From contig DASWKR010000030.1 in NCBI GenBank assembly GCA_036396535.1, positions 94,771 to 158,770 of the forward strand: 64,000 bases of DNA, in the 5' to 3' direction. Under the pieces are notes generated by a model. The model saw only the letters and a list, made by a program, of their open reading frames with translations. It had not been told where the DNA came from and made no database searches. Below are positions 16,987 to 25,544 of this stretch, one piece after another. This stretch comes from Acidimicrobiia bacterium. Lineage in GTDB: Bacteria; Actinomycetota; Acidimicrobiia; Spongiisociales; UBA5794. The position numbers and the translations under genes were made by a program. How positions within the stretch are numbered: position 1 is the stretch's first letter; every line of letters begins with the position of its first letter.

Positions 16987-17697
16987 TCAACCCGGCCCGT
17001 CATCATCATAATTGATGATTCCCGAACTGCCGATGGGCGCGGCGACCCATCCTGCCTTACGTGCCATGGCGATCGCCTCGACCTGACTCTTGACGCCGAG
17101 CTTTGTGAGTATGGCCCGGATATGGGTCCTGACCGTTGCTACGGAGACTACCCATGCCTCGGCGATCTCGGCTGCGGACCCTCCTTCGCAGATGGCGGCG
17201 AGCACTTCCGACTCGCGTTTCGTGAGCCGTTGGAACGGAGACAGCCGGGCGGTCTCCGCCGACCTCGATTGGCGCAGCATCGCCAGCAGCTCGAAACGCT
17301 CCGGCTCGCTGACGAGTGACCTGACCTTGTCGAGCGAACGGAGGGCGCCGACCAGCTGCGGCACCGGGATGTCCTTGGACAGGAAGCCGACCGCGCCGGC
17401 CTCGATGCACTCTGCAACCGTGCGGTCGTCCTCGTGTGCGGAGAGCATGACGACCCGGGCGCCCACCTCGACACCGGTCGTGATCAGGGGAAGGGCGCTG
17501 CCGAGCGTGCCGAGGTCGAAATCGAGCAGGCAGATCTCGGGTCGCACGTCGTACATCGCGGCTCGCACCGACTCGAGCGAGTTCCCGAAGACGGCGACCG
17601 CATCGAACCCGGCGGCCCGCAACCCGTCCACGAGCAGGCCGGCGACGAGGCCGTGGTCCTCAACGACCAGAACACTGGGCCCGCCTGCGCCTTCCAT
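16987..17697 (-). CDS. LuxR-type response regulator upstream of the Tad operon
   Basis: 236 residues from ATG 17697 (ATG-like codons to 17709 also open). The receiver domain (about 7-125) has E13-D14 and phosphoacceptor Asp59 (CLLDFDLG), with MLSAHEDD and the Lys in [11 protein letters not shown]. The C-terminal LuxR/NarL helix-turn-helix (about 160-225) shows [22 protein letters not shown] and [16 protein letters not shown]. It binds DNA as a dimer when phosphorylated. No kinase is adjacent. The same orientation and 64-base spacing to tadE make it the likely regulator of the pilus operon and probably part of its transcript. Confidence 0.88.
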   Translation of the reverse strand: MEGAGGPSVLVVEDHGLVAGLLVDGLRAAGFDAVAVFGNSLESVRAAMYDVRPEICLLDFDLGTLGSALPLITTGVEVGARVVMLSAHEDDRTVAECIEAGAVGFLSKDIPVPQLVGALRSLDKVRSLVSEPERFELLAMLRQSRSAETARLSPFQRLTKRESEVLAAICEGGSAAEIAEAWVVSVATVRTHIRAILTKLGVKSQVEAIAMARKAGWVAAPIGSSGIINYDDDGPG

Positions 17698-17818
17698 GTC
17701 GCGGCACACGGTACCGGCAGGCCACCCGACCGAGCGTGCACCGGGGCCGGACCGAGGTTCGCCCGCGGTATCGTGCGCCGCCGAGACCCGACCCAGAACC
17801 GCGAAGCCGGAGGCCGTG

Positions 17819-18829
17819 ATGGCACAGATCTACTACGAGAGCGACACCGATCCGACGAGGCTGAACGGCCGCACCGTCGCCGTCATCGGGTTCGGCAGCC
17901 AGGGCCACGCCCACTCGCTGAACCTGTGGGACTCCGGCGTGTCGGTGGTCGTCGGGCTGCGCGCCGGCTCGGCAAACGAGCGGAGGGCCGAAGAGGCGGG
18001 CTTGCGGGTGATGTCGCCTGCGGAGGCGGCACGTCAGGCGGACATCGTCATGATGCTCGTGCCCGACCAGCACATGGCGGCGATCTACGAGGAGTCGATC
18101 GCTCCCAATCTCGAGGCGGGCGACGCCTTGTTGTTCGCGCACGGCTTCAACATCCATTTCGGGGCGATCACTCCTCCGGACGACGTCGACGTCGCCATGG
18201 TCGCCCCGAAGGGTCCCGGGCACCTCGTCCGGCGCACGTACGAGGAAGGGTCGGGCGTCCCGTGCCTCCTGGCCGTGCACCAGGACGCCACCGGGTCGGC
18301 ACACGCCCTCGGTCTGGCCTACGCCTGGGGCATCGGTGGAGCGCGGGCGGGCGTGTTGGCGACGACGTTCCAGGAGGAGACCGAGACCGACTTGTTCGGC
18401 GAGCAGGTGATCCTGTGCGGTGGGACCGCCGAGTTGATCAAGGCAGCCTTCACCACCATGGTCGAGGCGGGCTACCAGCCCGAGTCGGCGTACTTCGAGA
18501 CTCTCCACGAGCTGAAGCTGATCGTCGACCTCATGTACGAGGGGGGGCTGTCGTGGATGCGTTACTCGGTGTCGGACACGGCCGAGTACGGTGACTACAC
18601 CCGGGGCCCGCGCATCGTCACGGCCGAGACGCGAGCGGCGATGCAGGAGATACTCGCCGAGATCCAGAACGGCCGGTTCGCCGAGGAGTGGCTCGCCGAG
18701 AGCCGCGCCGGTGCGCCCAACCTGCTGGCGATGCGCAAGGCAGAGCAGGATCAGCCCATCGAGACGGTCGGCAAGGACCTGCGCAACATGATGCCGTTCC
18801 TCACCCCGAGGTTCCCCGGCCGGGAGTGA
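17819..18829 (+). CDS. ilvC: Ketol-acid reductoisomerase (class I)
   Basis: 336 residues from ATG 17819 (GGAGG 6 bases upstream); a longer open frame to the left is antisense to the LuxR gene. It carries out the isomerisation and NADPH-dependent reduction of acetolactate or acetohydroxybutyrate in valine, leucine and isoleucine synthesis, with two Mg ions. The nucleotide site is GFGSQGHAH (residues 24-32). Catalytic and metal residues are all present: Lys131, His135, Asp191, Glu195, Glu227, Glu231. The length is that of the short class I enzyme. It lies alone, apart from ilvBN, and ends at a hairpin at 18912-18947. Confidence 0.97.
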   Translation: MAQIYYESDTDPTRLNGRTVAVIGFGSQGHAHSLNLWDSGVSVVVGLRAGSANERRAEEAGLRVMSPAEAARQADIVMMLVPDQHMAAIYEESIAPNLEAGDALLFAHGFNIHFGAITPPDDVDVAMVAPKGPGHLVRRTYEEGSGVPCLLAVHQDATGSAHALGLAYAWGIGGARAGVLATTFQEETETDLFGEQVILCGGTAELIKAAFTTMVEAGYQPESAYFETLHELKLIVDLMYEGGLSWMRYSVSDTAEYGDYTRGPRIVTAETRAAMQEILAEIQNGRFAEEWLAESRAGAPNLLAMRKAEQDQPIETVGKDLRNMMPFLTPRFPGRE

Positions 18830-18911
18830 TCGCCCAGTCGGGCTCTCGAACTCTGGGAGCCGCCGATCGGATCATCTCCACCTGCAGACGCCGCCGGAGC
18901 CACCAACGAGC

Positions 18912-18947
18912 CGAGGGGCTCTCGACCTGTTGGTCGGGGGCCCCTCG
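18912..18947. terminator. Bidirectional hairpin between ilvC and the VWA gene
   Basis: The outer stem is CGAGGGGC (18912-18919) with GCCCCTCG (18940-18947), and the inner stem is CGACC (18923-18927) with GGTCG (18932-18936) around a TGTT loop. It lies between two convergent genes, 82 bases past ilvC and 23 past the VWA stop, so it can end both transcripts. There is only a short T-run. Confidence 0.7.
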
Positions 18948-18970
18948 TTCCAGCCGGGCTGTTCGGGTGC

Positions 18971-20026
18971 TCAGCTCGTTGGCGGAGTCTCGTCGAAGTT
19001 GTAGAAGGTGCAGGTGACGTCCTCGCCGGCCGCCGTCACGATGCCGTCGACGCTGTCGACGCCGTCGGAGGCACCGTTGTCAGTGGCTCCGGTGCACCCG
19101 GCGCCGAGGAGCGTCCACGGATTTGCCAGCGTCTCGACGAGGTCGATGGTGGCGTCGCCCGGCGTGATCGTGAAGGCGACCGTCCCGTCGGCCGCCGTGT
19201 CGCCGCTTGCCGGGTCGGAGGCGCCGCCCGTCACGTTCGGGGTGAAGGTCCAGCCCTCGCCCGGCGACTGATCGCCGGTCGTGCCGAGATCACCGTCGCC
19301 GTCGATCACCTTGTTGACGGTGATCGTGCTCGAGCAAAGCTCGCCGGCCAACTCGGCCAGGGTCTCGGCAAGGGTGTCGAAATCGGTGGTGTAGACATCG
19401 CTCGGGCTGCTGGCGATCGCCTCGAGCTTGTCGACTCGCAGACCGTCACCGATGCCGATGGCGATCAGGCGGATGCCGGCGGCCTTGGCCTTGTCGGCCT
19501 GCCTGATTGCCTTCCGGAGCGCCTTGCGGCGGTTGAACTCCTCGGTGCTGCTCACCTTGTTCGGCCGTCCGTCCGACGCGAACACCATGACGTCTGGAAC
19601 GTCACCGTTGGGGAAGAGCCGCCGCGCCTTCCTGATGCCGTCCTGCCAGTTCGTCAGACCGCCTCTCGTTATGGCGTCGAGGGCGTCGCTGAGGGCAGTC
19701 GTGTCGCTCGTGAAGTCCTGCATCACTCGGCCGTCACGGTCGAAGTCGACGACGGCGAGCTCCGACGGCGTCGCCGGCAAGAAGGCGTCGATCATCGTGG
19801 TGAAGGCGTCCTTCATCGTCGCCAGCTCCGTCTGGTCGATGCTGCCTGAGCTGTCGAGCACCATTGCCAGGTCGGTCCCGCACGACCCGTCGTCCTGAGC
19901 GTTCGCGTCTGTGATCCGCAAGCCGCCATCGGCCACGATGAATATCGAGACCGCCACTGCCAAGGCCATGAGAATCAGCGCGGCGCTGCGGCCGCGCGTC
20001 GAATCTGGGCGCGCTCTGGAGTTCAT
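18971..20026 (-). CDS. Secreted von Willebrand A domain protein
   Basis: 351 residues from ATG 20026 with AGGAAGG 7 bases upstream. A basic N-terminus and hydrophobic segment (about 14-35) are a signal peptide or membrane anchor, cleaved near ANAQ. Residues about 50-235 are a von Willebrand A domain with MIDAS motif DSSGS and the later T and D positions (GGLTNWQDGI, VFASDGRPN), so metal-dependent ligand binding is likely. Residues about 240-351 look like a prealbumin/SpaA-type beta domain (TVNKVIDGDGD, GWTFTPNVTGG). There is no sorting signal. It is separate from the Tad operon but could contribute to adhesion. Another VWA domain occurs in the TadB fusion. Confidence 0.82.
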   Translation of the reverse strand: MNSRARPDSTRGRSAALILMALAVAVSIFIVADGGLRITDANAQDDGSCGTDLAMVLDSSGSIDQTELATMKDAFTTMIDAFLPATPSELAVVDFDRDGRVMQDFTSDTTALSDALDAITRGGLTNWQDGIRKARRLFPNGDVPDVMVFASDGRPNKVSSTEEFNRRKALRKAIRQADKAKAAGIRLIAIGIGDGLRVDKLEAIASSPSDVYTTDFDTLAETLAELAGELCSSTITVNKVIDGDGDLGTTGDQSPGEGWTFTPNVTGGASDPASGDTAADGTVAFTITPGDATIDLVETLANPWTLLGAGCTGATDNGASDGVDSVDGIVTAAGEDVTCTFYNFDETPPTS

Positions 20027-20444
20027 GTGTTGCCTTCCTAGTCCTGCCCAGCGAAGCCCTTCGCCGAGTCACCCGCACCCAAGCGGTGCTGACACTACCC
20101 AGTGTGGCGACCTATGTGCCAGGCGTGTTCCCGAAGTTTTTCCCGAATCGCTGCGGAGACTTTGTCGCTCGCAGCATCGGCGCGCCCCGAACGGGACCCC
20201 CTCGCAGCCGCGCACTCGCAGGGTTACCGTGCAGCGCGATGGCACGGCTGCGAACCGCTCACGAGCTGATCGACCCCGACGCACCGACATCGCCGATCGT
20301 CACGAGCGAGATTCGCCGCCCGACTGGAGTCCCGTCGGCCCGCCGGAGCCGCCGAGGGAGGCAGCCAACCAGGCGGCGGCGCGGCACTGAGACTTCCCTG
20401 CGCACGCGGCGCTCAACGGTGCCGCGACGGTCGAGACACGACCG
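20027..20444. other. 418-base intergenic region between divergent genes
   Basis: This stretch separates the minus-strand VWA gene from the plus-strand UbiB-like gene and must hold both promoters. Short open frames cross it, including one of 120 codons on the plus strand, but they are Arg/Pro-rich and look like GC-rich noise. I see no tRNA, riboswitch or strong hairpin. Confidence 0.5.
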
Positions 20445-22412
20445 ATGAGCGCCGCCCCAATCGTTGCCGACGCCTTCTCGGCCGGCCTGGACATCCTCGT
20501 CGCGTTCGTGGTGGCAGTCGTGGCCACCAGCCTCTCCCTGCGACTCCTCGCCATCCGCCGGGGATGGGTCTCGGCGATGCTGTCGGGCCTCATCGGTTGG
20601 GGAGTGGCCTGGTCCCTTGCTCTGTCTCTGTCCGGCTGGGATTGGGGCTCCGAGGATCTGCTGCTGCACACGATCGCCATCGGCATTCCCGCCACCATGG
20701 CGGCCGCCGTCGGCCTCGATCTCGTCGCTCGACCCGGTTCGCTCGCCGTCGGTGAGCGGGCCGCGCTCTTCGTCGTGCCCCGGCCGCTGCGGACTCTGCG
20801 CCGGAGGATCGAGGTCCTCAGGCGATACCGTGAGCTCCTCGGGCTTGCCCGCAAGGAGGGATTCGGCCCGTCTCTGTCCGGCGCCGACCGGGGACTGCCC
20901 GTCGATGCGATCGGCATCCGACTGAGGCGCGTGCTCGAAGAGGCGGGCGGGGTCTACATCAAGCTGGGACAGATCGCCGCGACCCGCGTCGACCTGATCC
21001 CGCCCGAGATCTGCGCCGAGCTGGCCGAGCTGCAGAATCGTGTCACTCCCGTCGCCGCCGAGCTGATCAAGCCGGTCCTCGAGGCAGAGCTCGGGACCGG
21101 AGTCGACGCCGTCTTCGCCGAGTTCGACTGGGAGCCGCTGGCGGCGGCGTCGATCGGCCAGACCTACCGGGCCCGCCTCCACTCCGGCGAGCACGTCGTC
21201 GTCAAGGTGCAGCGACCGGGCGTGGAAGACGTCATGGAGCGCGATCTGGCCGCCCTCGCCCTGCTGGCGGACATGGCCCAGCGTCGCACGCTCCTCGGCC
21301 AGGGGATTCGGTCGGGCGAGGTGCTCGAGCAGTTCGCCAAGAGCCTGCGCGCCGAAGTCGACTTTCTCGGCGAGGTGGACGCCATGATCGACATGGCCAT
21401 CATGCTCGGTGAGAGCTCGCCTGTGCGGATCCCGAAGGTGTACGAGGGCCTGTGCACCCGCCGCGTGCTCGTTCAGGAGCGCTTCGAAGGCATCACACTC
21501 GCCGACACGGCGGAGCTCGACGCATCGACCATCGACCGCGATGCGCTCGCCCACCAGTTGCTTGCGACGACGATGGATCAGATCCTGCGCATCGGCTTCT
21601 TCCACGCCGACCCACATCCCGGGAACATCTTCGTGCTCGCCGACGGCTCTCTCGGCCTCATCGACTTCGGCGCCGTCGGCCGGCTCGATCCTATCCAGCG
21701 AGAGGCTGTTCGCGACATGTTGATGGCGATCGCCCAGAGCGACGTTCGCCTCCTGCGTGAGAGCCTCGAGCAGGTCGCCGACGTCCACGACGCCCTCTCG
21801 CCTGACCAGCTCGAGCGAGCTCTGGCTCGCCTCCTCGCCGAGACGATCCGACCGACCGGCTCGCTCGAGCCGACCGTGCTCCAAGAGCTCGTGAGGACCG
21901 TCTCGCAGTTCGGTCTGCGCCTCCCCGGCGAGCTCATCCTCATGTCGAGGGCGCTCGTGACGCTCGACGGCACGCTCCGGGTCGTCGCGCCGGGCTTCTC
22001 CCTCGGAGCGGCGGCGGCGGAGATGATGACGACCCCAACGGCGCGCCAGTACCTCGATCCGCAGGGAATGCTCCGCGAGTGGGTGCTGTCGGCGCTGCCC
22101 CATATCGGTCATCTGCCGGCCCGCGTCGACCGCGTCCTCAGCCTCGCCGGCCGGGGGGACCTTCGGGTCCGAAGCGTCATGGACGAGGACGGAGGCCGCC
22201 TGCTCCGAACCCTGGCCAATCGCGGGCTGCTCTCGCTGATCGGCTCGGTGTTCCTGGTGGCCGCTTCTCTGCTGCTCATCTCCGACGACCCAGGTCCGAT
22301 CGTCGCTTCAGGTGTCGGGTTGTTCGACGTCTTCGGGTACGGCGGCCTCCTCGCCGGCAGCGTCCTTCTCCTCAGAGTGGTAGCGGCGGTGGTCCGCGAC
22401 GGGACCACCTAG
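20445..22412 (+). CDS. UbiB/ABC1-type atypical kinase, membrane anchored
   Basis: 655 residues from ATG 20445. Three to four transmembrane helices lie at residues about 10-95, and two more at about 600-650. The middle (about 165-480) is the ABC1/UbiB protein-kinase-like fold: the family-specific VYIKLGQIAATR nucleotide-gate motif, the Ala-rich AAASIGQ loop, ATP-binding Lys in VVVKVQRPG, catalytic HADPHPGN and the DFG-like IDFGAVG. In other bacteria the family supports ubiquinone synthesis or lipid handling by ATP hydrolysis; actinomycetes use menaquinone, so the substrate is unclear. It is not linked to quinone genes here. Confidence 0.9.
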   Translation: MSAAPIVADAFSAGLDILVAFVVAVVATSLSLRLLAIRRGWVSAMLSGLIGWGVAWSLALSLSGWDWGSEDLLLHTIAIGIPATMAAAVGLDLVARPGSLAVGERAALFVVPRPLRTLRRRIEVLRRYRELLGLARKEGFGPSLSGADRGLPVDAIGIRLRRVLEEAGGVYIKLGQIAATRVDLIPPEICAELAELQNRVTPVAAELIKPVLEAELGTGVDAVFAEFDWEPLAAASIGQTYRARLHSGEHVVVKVQRPGVEDVMERDLAALALLADMAQRRTLLGQGIRSGEVLEQFAKSLRAEVDFLGEVDAMIDMAIMLGESSPVRIPKVYEGLCTRRVLVQERFEGITLADTAELDASTIDRDALAHQLLATTMDQILRIGFFHADPHPGNIFVLADGSLGLIDFGAVGRLDPIQREAVRDMLMAIAQSDVRLLRESLEQVADVHDALSPDQLERALARLLAETIRPTGSLEPTVLQELVRTVSQFGLRLPGELILMSRALVTLDGTLRVVAPGFSLGAAAAEMMTTPTARQYLDPQGMLREWVLSALPHIGHLPARVDRVLSLAGRGDLRVRSVMDEDGGRLLRTLANRGLLSLIGSVFLVAASLLLISDDPGPIVASGVGLFDVFGYGGLLAGSVLLLRVVAAVVRDGTT

Positions 22413-22511
22413 TAGTCCGGTATGGCTGTCCGGTCAATCGAGGGCGCCAGCCACACGGAGCAAGAGGTGGGCCTGACAGGACAGCTCTCGAACACCTTCG
22501 CGATCCGTGAG

Positions 22512-22554
22512 GCAGTTCCGATGGAACTGCAGACGGACTCGCCCCCGGCGAGTC
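22512..22554 (-). terminator. Two tandem hairpins after tRNA-Val
   Basis: Two perfect 8-bp stems follow each other: GACTCGCC/GGCGAGTC (22536-22554, CCC loop) and GCAGTTCC/GGAACTGC (22512-22530, GAT loop). They begin 5 bases beyond the tRNA 3' end and would stop tRNA transcription. They could also stop UbiB-gene transcripts from the other side. Confidence 0.65.
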
Positions 22555-22558
22555 TGTG

Positions 22559-22632
22559 TGGGCGTTGACGGACTCGAACCGCCGACCTCTTCCTTGTAAG
22601 GGAAGCGCTCTAGCCAGCTGAGCTAAACGCCC
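22559..22632 (-). tRNA. tRNA-Val (anticodon TAC)
   Basis: The cloverleaf is complete: acceptor GGGCGTT/AACGCCC, D-loop AGCTCAGCTGGCTAGAGCG, anticodon arm CTTCC-CTTACAA-GGAAG with TAC at positions 34-36, and T-arm GCGGTTCGAGTCCGT. The discriminator is A. CCA is not encoded, so it must be added by nucleotidyltransferase. Confidence 0.97.
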
Positions 22633-22743
22633 CTGGGAACGGGACATGGTACCCGGCAGCCCGTCCGTCCGTGTTCTGATCGGCCCGGCTCGGCGCGACC
22701 TGAGCGACTCCTCCGGGCGGCCCGCTGGCATACTGGCCGACCC

Positions 22744-24201
22744 ATGCCGCCTCCCGTCGCCCGCGCCCTCGTCTTCTTCACCAGTGCTGCGGTCCTCGTT
22801 CTGGAGATCATGGCAGGACGACTCATGGCGCCGTTCCTCGGGGTGACCTTGGAGACGTTCACGGGGATCATCGGCACGGTCCTGGCAGGCATCGCCCTCG
22901 GGAGCTGGGTCGGCGGACGGGCCGCCGACCGTTACGACCCGCGGGGGCTCCTCGGACCGGTTCTCGTCGTCGGGGGGCTCGGGGCGGTGGCGGCGCCGCC
23001 GATCGTCGACGCCCTCGGGCCGGCGATGCGAGCCGGTGGGCCGATCGAGATCGTCCTGCTGACCGTGCTCGGCTTCTTCCTCCCCGCCGCGGTGCTGTCG
23101 ACGGTGACGCCGATCGTCGTGAAGATCAGGTTGCACGACCTCGCCGAGACGGGCTCGGTCGTCGGGTCGTACTCGGCGACCGCCACGGCCGGCGCCATCT
23201 TCGGGACGTTCGTCACCGGGTTCCTGCTCGTGGCGACGCTGCCGAGCCGTCCCATCCTGTGGGTCGTGGGTGGCCTGCTCGTCGGAGGAGGGGTGGCGGT
23301 GACGGCCCGCCCCTCCAGGTCATCCGGACTTGTGAGGCTGCTCGTCGTCGCCGTGCCGTCGGTCGGGCTCCTCCAACTCGTTCCTTCGCCGTGTGACACG
23401 GAAACGGCCTACTACTGCGCCCGGATCACCACCGAGCCGGACCGAGCGACGGCCCGTGTGCTCTGGCTCGACACATTGAGGCACAGCTACGTCGATCTCG
23501 CCGATCCCACATACCTCGGGTTCCGGTACGCCCGCCTCTTCGGCGACGTGTTCACGACCCGGCTGCCCCAGGGGGCCGTCGACGGCCTCTACGTTGGAGG
23601 TGGCGGGTTCACCCTCCCCCGCTACCTCGACGCCCTCCATCCAGGGGGGCGCCACCTGGCGCTCGAGCTCGACCCGTCGCTCGTCGACCTCGCGCAGAAC
23701 GAGCTCGGTCTCTCCCTCGACGGACCGATCGAAGTCGCCATCGGCGACGCCCGGCTCACCCTCGAGGACGCACCCGACGATGGCTTCGACGTCGTGATCG
23801 GCGACGCCTTTGGCGGCCCCTCCGTGCCGTGGCACCTGACGACCAGAGAGTTCGTCTCGGCCATCCGGACGAAGTTGCGCGACGGCGGCATCTACATCCT
23901 CAACATGATCGACTACCCACCGCTCGGTTTCGCCACGGCCGAGGCAGCCACCATCGCCTCCGTCTTCGACCATCTGCTGGTGCTCGCCCCACGCGAATAT
24001 CTCGACGGAGAGGACGGGGGCAACTTCGTCATCGCCGGCTCGGATGCGCCGTTCGACGCCACGGCCATCTCCGCGCTGAGCCGCGACCGCCAGGAGCCGG
24101 CCATCGCATTGACCGGCCCCGACGCGGTGGCCTGGATCGGCGGAGCCGACGTGCTCACCGACGACTTCGCTCCCGTCGACCAGCTCATCACCACGCCGTA
24201 G
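22744..24201 (+). CDS. Membrane-fused spermidine synthase-like protein
   Basis: 485 residues from ATG 22744. No ribosome site is seen; CATACT at 22729-22734 could be a -10 giving a leaderless or nearly leaderless message. Residues about 5-215 form six or seven transmembrane helices (MFS-like half, LVLEIMAGRLMAPFLG, TGIIGTVLAGIALGSWVGG). Residues about 255-440 are a Rossmann methyltransferase fold of the spermidine synthase type: LYVGGGGFTLPRYLDALHPG, LELDPSLVDLA, GDARLTLEDAPDDGFDVVIGDAF. The family is common in actinobacteria, but polyamine synthesis by fused forms is unproven, and no speD or speA genes are nearby. Confidence 0.85.
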   Translation: MPPPVARALVFFTSAAVLVLEIMAGRLMAPFLGVTLETFTGIIGTVLAGIALGSWVGGRAADRYDPRGLLGPVLVVGGLGAVAAPPIVDALGPAMRAGGPIEIVLLTVLGFFLPAAVLSTVTPIVVKIRLHDLAETGSVVGSYSATATAGAIFGTFVTGFLLVATLPSRPILWVVGGLLVGGGVAVTARPSRSSGLVRLLVVAVPSVGLLQLVPSPCDTETAYYCARITTEPDRATARVLWLDTLRHSYVDLADPTYLGFRYARLFGDVFTTRLPQGAVDGLYVGGGGFTLPRYLDALHPGGRHLALELDPSLVDLAQNELGLSLDGPIEVAIGDARLTLEDAPDDGFDVVIGDAFGGPSVPWHLTTREFVSAIRTKLRDGGIYILNMIDYPPLGFATAEAATIASVFDHLLVLAPREYLDGEDGGNFVIAGSDAPFDATAISALSRDRQEPAIALTGPDAVAWIGGADVLTDDFAPVDQLITTP

Positions 24202-24249
24202 CGTTCGAGCACTCCTGGGCAGTCCCTCCGTCGAGCGGGAGGAGCGTCG

Positions 24250-24936
24250 TCAGGCTCTGGCTTCTTCGATGGCGGTCCAGACAGCCTTGCCGAGGGTGAA
24301 GGGCATGCCGGCGCCCACGACCGCGGCGCCCACGGCCCTCACGCCGTCGAACAACTCGAGGACTGCGATGAGCACGGAGCCGCCCGCGATCTCGCGTACC
24401 TCGGCGGCGAGGAGCGTCGGCGGCGAGACCTCACCGATGATGCTGGCGACCGACGACACGATGGCGCCGTTGAGCGCCGACTGGCTCCCGTCGACGTGTA
24501 CCTCGGCCGTTCGACCGACGCTGTCGATGGCGCGTACCGTGACACCAGTCGCCGTCTCTTCGATGGCGATCCGCTCGAGGCGGAGAGGACCGGAGGTCTC
24601 CCTGAGCGGAGTGAGGCTCTGCAGATGTGCCGGGGGCGGCGTGTCGTGAGCGTCGGGGATGAGCGTTCCGAGACCTCGGCCGAGGCCCGCCTTCTTGCCG
24701 TTGCCGGGGAGGGGGGGTGCGTCGGCAGGATCAGGTGTCTCCAGCCCGGCGTCGACGAGGAGGCGGCGAACCTCGACCGACACGTCGTCTGCGCCGCTCG
24801 TGCCGTCGAGCCAGACTCTGATGCGGGGTGCCCGTCCGTCGCGGGCGGTCACGAGCGCCCCTGCCACGCCCGGAACGGCCTGCAGTGCGTCCCGAAGCGC
24901 GGCGGCGCCTACGGCGGTGGACTCGAAGTCGCTCAC
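24250..24936 (-). CDS. Hypothetical protein with an internal ParB-like motif
   Basis: 228 residues from GTG 24936, with no clear ribosome site. Residues 1-65 resemble an alpha/beta module (LQAVPGVAGALVTARDG, then IRVWLDG) of a kind that recurs at the C-terminal part (VLIAVLELFDGVRAVGAAVV). Between them GKKAGLGRGLGTLIPDA at about residues 81-97 is nearly identical to the N-terminal signature of chromosome-partitioning ParB (GLGRGLxxLIP), yet no CTP-binding ParB/Srx domain or helix-turn-helix follows. I do not recognise the family. The motif could be a ParA/Soj-contacting peptide; that is inference. Confidence 0.7.
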   Translation of the reverse strand: MSDFESTAVGAAALRDALQAVPGVAGALVTARDGRAPRIRVWLDGTSGADDVSVEVRRLLVDAGLETPDPADAPPLPGNGKKAGLGRGLGTLIPDAHDTPPPAHLQSLTPLRETSGPLRLERIAIEETATGVTVRAIDSVGRTAEVHVDGSQSALNGAIVSSVASIIGEVSPPTLLAAEVREIAGGSVLIAVLELFDGVRAVGAAVVGAGMPFTLGKAVWTAIEEARA

Positions 24937-25003
24937 AGGATGTTGAAGCTACCCCAGGCATCGAGGATCCGCACGTCGGGAAAACCGTCCTTCCGTGTGC
25001 TCG

Positions 25004-25435
25004 TCACGACTCGATCAGGCGGGAGCGCACCATGATGCAGGCGTTCGCCAGATAGTCGAAACCCTCTGTCTGCAGATATGTGAGCACGGCAGGATTCTCC
25101 GCCCCCGGCTGGACCCACGCCTTCGTGTAACCGAGTGATCGAGCTTGTCGGAGGACGTCGAGCGTGACGGGCGGCGGGACCACGTAGTCGACGATCGTCG
25201 GGGCGGTCGGCAGATCTGCCAGGGTCGGGTAGGCGATGTCGCCGTCGACGGTGGCCCGATTCGGGTTGACCGCCAGCACCCGGAAGCCCTTTCGCTTCAG
25301 ATCGCGGTAGATGGTGTGCCCGTACTTCGACGGATCGTCCGTTGCGCCGACCACCGCCACCACGGCGTCAGGCTCATGCAGCAGCTTTGCGATGTCTTCC
25401 ATGGCGGCCTCAACGTCGCGAGACGACAGAATCAT
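25004..25435 (-). CDS. CoA-binding protein, YccU type
   Basis: 143 residues from ATG 25435. ATG 25402 has the better ribosome site (GAGG) and would give 132 residues. The whole protein is one Rossmann CoA-binding domain: VAVVGATDDPSKYGHTIYRDL, FRVLAVNPN, YPTLADLP and the C-terminal WVQPGAENPAVL and GFDYLANACIMV blocks, as in YccU and the succinyl-CoA synthetase alpha N-domain. No ligase or acetyltransferase domain is attached. Stand-alone members bind CoA derivatives in the cytoplasm, but the purpose is unknown. Confidence 0.88.
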   Translation of the reverse strand: MILSSRDVEAAMEDIAKLLHEPDAVVAVVGATDDPSKYGHTIYRDLKRKGFRVLAVNPNRATVDGDIAYPTLADLPTAPTIVDYVVPPPVTLDVLRQARSLGYTKAWVQPGAENPAVLTYLQTEGFDYLANACIMVRSRLIES

Positions 25436-25544
25436 CGGAGCCTAGGAGATCTAGGAGGGGTCGATCGGGGATGCTTCCTCATGCGACCGCTGCCGCCGCC
25501 CGATCATCTGTCCTGACGATGCCCATCCGTAGGATCGCAAAGAC

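Noticed and set aside
20086..20448. 120-codon plus-strand frame before the UbiB gene
   Set aside because: Arg/Pro/Thr-rich without motif; it overlaps the kinase start and has no ribosome site.
20259..22112. 617-codon open frame on the minus strand
   Set aside because: Exactly antisense to the UbiB-type kinase; rich in Arg/Glu/Asp/His with no motif. It is an artefact of high-GC codon bias.
25441..25459. Direct repeat CTAGGAG-AT-CTAGGAG
   Set aside because: Only 7 bases long, with no second site elsewhere that I can see; it may be chance.
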